A stretch of 64,000 nt of DNA from Argopecten irradians (Eukaryota > Mollusca > Bivalvia > Pectinida > Pectinidae): contig NC_091143.1 of NCBI RefSeq assembly GCF_041381155.1, positions 29,885,331 through 29,949,330 of the forward strand, in the 5' to 3' direction. Both the position numbers and the translations under genes were made by a program. The notes under the pieces were generated by a model, which worked only from the letters and a program-made list of their open reading frames with translations, made no database searches and was not told the origin of the DNA. This document shows, in pieces, positions 61,535 to 64,000 of the stretch; positions within the stretch are counted from its first letter, which is position 1, and every line of letters begins with the position of its first letter.

Positions 61535-62845
61535 CTATAGAAAATAGAGTGATTTACACTATAGAAAATAAATAGTGAGTGATTTTTACTATAGAAAATA
61601 AATAGAGAGTGGTTTATACTATAGAAAATAAAGTGATTTATACTATAGAAAATAAAGGGGATTTATATTATAGAAAATAAAGTGATTTATAGTATAGAAA
61701 ATAAAGAGATTTATAGTATAGAAAATAAAGTGATTTATAGTAAAGAAAATAAAGTGATTTATACTATAGAAAATAAAGTGATTTATAGTATAGAAAATAA
61801 AGTGGTTTATACTATAGAAAATAAAGTGGTTTATACTATAGAAAATAAAGTGATTTATACTAGAGAAAATAAAGTGGTTTATACTATAGAAAATAAAGTG
61901 ATTTATACTATAGAAAAATAAAGAGATTTATTTACTATAGAAAATAAAGTGATTTATAGTATAGAAAATAAAGTGATTTATATTATAGAAAATAAAGTGG
62001 TTTATACTATAGAAAATAAAGTGATTTATACTATAGAAAATAAAGTGATTTATACTAAAATAAAGATTTATACTATAGAAAATAAAGTGATTTGATACTA
62101 TAGAAAATAAAGTGATTTGTAGTATAGAAAATAAAGTGATTTATACTATATAGAAAATAAAAAGTGATTTATACTAAAGAAAATAAAGTAGTTTATACTA
62201 TAGAAAATAAAGTGGTTTATACTATAGAAAATAAAGTGATTTATAGTATAGAAAATAAAGTGATTTATACTATAGAAAATAAAGTGATTTATACTATAGA
62301 AAATAAAGTGATTTATACTATAGAAAATAAAGTGATTTATACTATAGAAAATAAAGTGATTTATACTATAGAAAATAAAGTGATTTATACTATAGAAAAT
62401 AAAGTGATTTATACTAGAGAAAATAAAGTGGTTTATACTATAGAAAATAAAGTGATTTATACTATAGAAAATAAAGTGATTTATACTATAGAAAATAAAG
62501 TGGTTTATACTATAGAAAATAAAGTGGTTTATCGTATAGAAAATAAAGTGATTTATACTATAGAAAACAAAGAGATTTATACTATAGAAAATAAAGTGAT
62601 TTATACTATAAAAAATAAAGTGATTTATACTATAGAAAATAAAGTGGTTTATACTATAGAAAATAAAGTGGTTTATACTATAGAAAATAAAGTGGTTTAT
62701 ACTAGAGAAAATAAAGTGGTTTATACTATAGAAAATAAAGTGGTTTATACTATAGAAAATAAAGTGGTTTATACTAGAGAAAATAAAGTGGTTTATACTA
62801 TAGAAAATAAAGTGGTTTATACGATAGAAAATAATGTTTTTGCAA
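61535..62845. repeat. 24-bp minisatellite array, about 50 units, in intron 3 of gene 3
   Basis: Consensus unit GTGATTTATACTATAGAAAATAAA. Because 24 is a multiple of three and the unit has stop-free frames on both strands, it gives long open frames in both directions (IENKVIYT on plus, INHFIFYS on minus). Variants (GTGG for GTGA, TAGAG for TATAG) are clustered. Indels break the frame in the left third, while 62,164-62,840 is regular. Confidence 0.95.
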
Positions 62846-63010
62846 TGTATCCCTACCAAGATAAAATAACAATTGCATTGACATATGATTAAGATGATAT
62901 GTATCGGTATCAATCTGAAATTATTATTTATTCAAAGATATTTCTTTTTTATTTAATATCATATTTTCTTTATTCGAAAGCTTTCAACGGTGTTGTTGTA
63001 GAGGTGTAAA

Positions 63011-63140
63011 TATTCTATATTTGCATGTTACATATGTATCTACCCTATTCCATCAAATTTTTGTGAGCATAACGTCATTTTTCTGATCACAAACTAACGA
63101 CGCCACCATCTATTCCTACCCACAAGAGCATAAAACTGTT
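63011..63140. mobile_element. MITE of the 'acctacccgcaaggga' family, degenerate, in intron 3 of gene 3
   Basis: 'tattctatatttgcatgtta' at the left and 'tcctacccacaaga' at the right, with 'cataacgtcatttttctgat' inside. The right end is eroded. Confidence 0.65.
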
Positions 63141-63668
63141 TAATTGATATTTTCTTAAACTCCTATATCTGTTTTGTCGAAGAGAAATCTTGGCTTCAAT
63201 ATAATATTTTGTAAGAATTACACCTTAAAAGGTACACTGTCATCGTTTGTTTAAAGTGAATAGTCGGGCAAAGAATACCAGTCTAAATGCGTTCATTGGC
63301 CTTCCAAAAGTTCTCATATATTAATACGACGGTCAAGTTCTGCTTACGTTTCCCAGTTCTGACCATTAAAAGAAAGAAAAGTTGAAAGCATTGAAAGCGA
63401 GGCTGCGTGGAAATGTAACCACGGACATAGTCAGCCGGGAGGACGTTTTAGGATTCCTATACTTTAAATTAATTTCTTCGTACGCAGATAGATTCTGACG
63501 AGAGATTTTATTTTTCTATTTCATAAGAAATTATACTGGATACATTCACACCATTTTTACCGACTTTAGCCATAAAAGGTACACTGTCATCGCTTGTTTA
63601 AGGTATGACTTATCAAGGTAATGAGACATATCTTGAATTCTTGCTATATTGATTTACGTCTACAGGAG

Positions 63669-64000
63669 GCACTGTGGACACAACTGTACACGAGGTAGCC
63701 GAGAATGGTACTCTGATGGAGGTTCGTCGAGCGTCGGGCGGACCCTGGGGAGGAACATCTATTGACGATACCTTCTACGACTACATAGCCGGAAAATTTG
63801 GTAAAGAATTCATTGACAACTTCAGAGTTACCAGAGCATCGGACTGGATGATGTTGTCAAGAGAATTTGAGACACAAAAAAGGAAACTAGGTCGTGATGA
63901 TAATTCAAAAATCAAAATTCAGATTCCTGCAAGACTTATAGCGGAAAGCAAATCTATACAGAACTTTCAAAATCTGGTAACTGAGGAAAACATTTCGCTC
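63669..64000 (+). CDS. HSPA12-like gene 3, exon 4 (runs off the window)
   Basis: After acceptor CTACAGGAG|GCACTG the frame is open to the last base. Encodes phosphate-2 GGTVDTTVHEVAENGTL, then SGGPWGGTSIDDTFYDYI. The adenosine loop is not reached. Confidence 0.85.

Larger units (their letters stand above)
58986..64000 (+). pseudogene. HSPA12-like atypical Hsp70, gene 3 (partial; one base missing in exon 1)
   Basis: Exons: 58,986-59,371; 60,344-60,562; 61,351-61,510; 63,669 to beyond 64,000, all GT-AG. Exon phases match copies 1 and 2. The protein starts MMADVSDCGTKDS with a longer, Ser/Thr-rich N-terminus. It then has AIDFGTTYSGYAFTF, VLTIPAIWTEPAKQFMREAA, ALEPEAAAVYC, MGGTVDTTVHE and SGGPWGGTSIDD. 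It is clearly diverged from copies 1 and 2 and lies head to head with copy 2. Near 59,225-59,240 the frame slips by one base (KAPPPP, then stop, where relatives have KAPT.ALFDP); the correct frame continues to the exon end. Everything else is intact, so one sequencing error or one real inactivating mutation would explain it. The adenosine loop and C-terminus lie outside the window. Confidence 0.85.

Noticed and set aside
61535..62845. 24-bp repeats considered as a CRISPR array
   Set aside because: The repeats are contiguous with no spacers, and the setting is a eukaryotic intron.
62146..62913. 255-codon minus-strand and 242-codon plus-strand frames
   Set aside because: Both are translations of the 24-bp minisatellite. 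They are reported as a repeat, not as genes.
1..64000. tRNA and rRNA genes
   Set aside because: No A-box/B-box pair with a foldable cloverleaf and no rRNA-like conserved sequence was noticed on either strand by eye. A covariance-model scan would be decisive.

Overview
This window is eukaryotic nuclear DNA. It is AT-rich and gene-poor, with GT-AG introns, many short inverted-repeat transposons (MITEs), microsatellites and a dead LINE. The only clear gene family is a multi-exon group of atypical Hsp70 proteins of the HSPA12 type. HSPA12 families are strongly expanded in bivalve molluscs, and the mix of small palindromic elements and HSPA12 tandem copies fits a bivalve, although the species cannot be named from the sequence.

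Layout. Positions 1-32,500 are mostly non-coding: dispersed MITEs (4.5, 8.9 and 19.9 kb), fold-back repeats (11 kb), a G/C-run satellite region (7.1-8.3 kb), small tandem repeats, and a few isolated candidate exons. The best of these is a signal peptide plus LRR N-cap exon on the minus strand at 21 kb. A fossil non-LTR reverse transcriptase C-terminus lies at 26.3 kb, and a degenerate three-copy repeat module recurs at 25.8-27.8, 29.1-30.1 and 48.0-48.3 kb.

From about 32.5 to 57.6 kb there is a tandem segmental duplication. Each unit (about 32.55-46.1 kb and 48.9-57.6 kb) carries one four-exon HSPA12-like gene on the minus strand, with its 3' flank, introns and putative TATA-containing promoter. 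The first unit is longer because it contains a dead L1/Tx1-like LINE with a microsatellite (about 35.15-39.85 kb), a (GTAT)n tract and a roughly 490 bp palindromic insertion in intron 3.

A third, more diverged HSPA12-like gene on the plus strand (58.99 kb to beyond the window end) lies head to head with the second copy. Its intron 3 is inflated by a roughly 1.3 kb array of a 24-bp minisatellite that is open in frame on both strands.

All three HSPA12-like genes carry frame-disrupting lesions in this sequence: a 49-nt deletion in copy 1, several small indels in copy 2, and a single missing base in exon 1 of gene 3. This means either that the cluster is decaying or that the assembly has indel errors; the clean 49-nt deletion is the least likely to be an error. 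Both complete C-termini end in Cys-Val-Val-Ser, a CaaX-like prenylation signal that is unexpected on an Hsp70 relative. Nothing in the window proves a new molecular system. The strongest leads are the CaaX-ended HSPA12 paralogs, the duplication whose insertions can be ordered in time, and the two-strand-open minisatellite.
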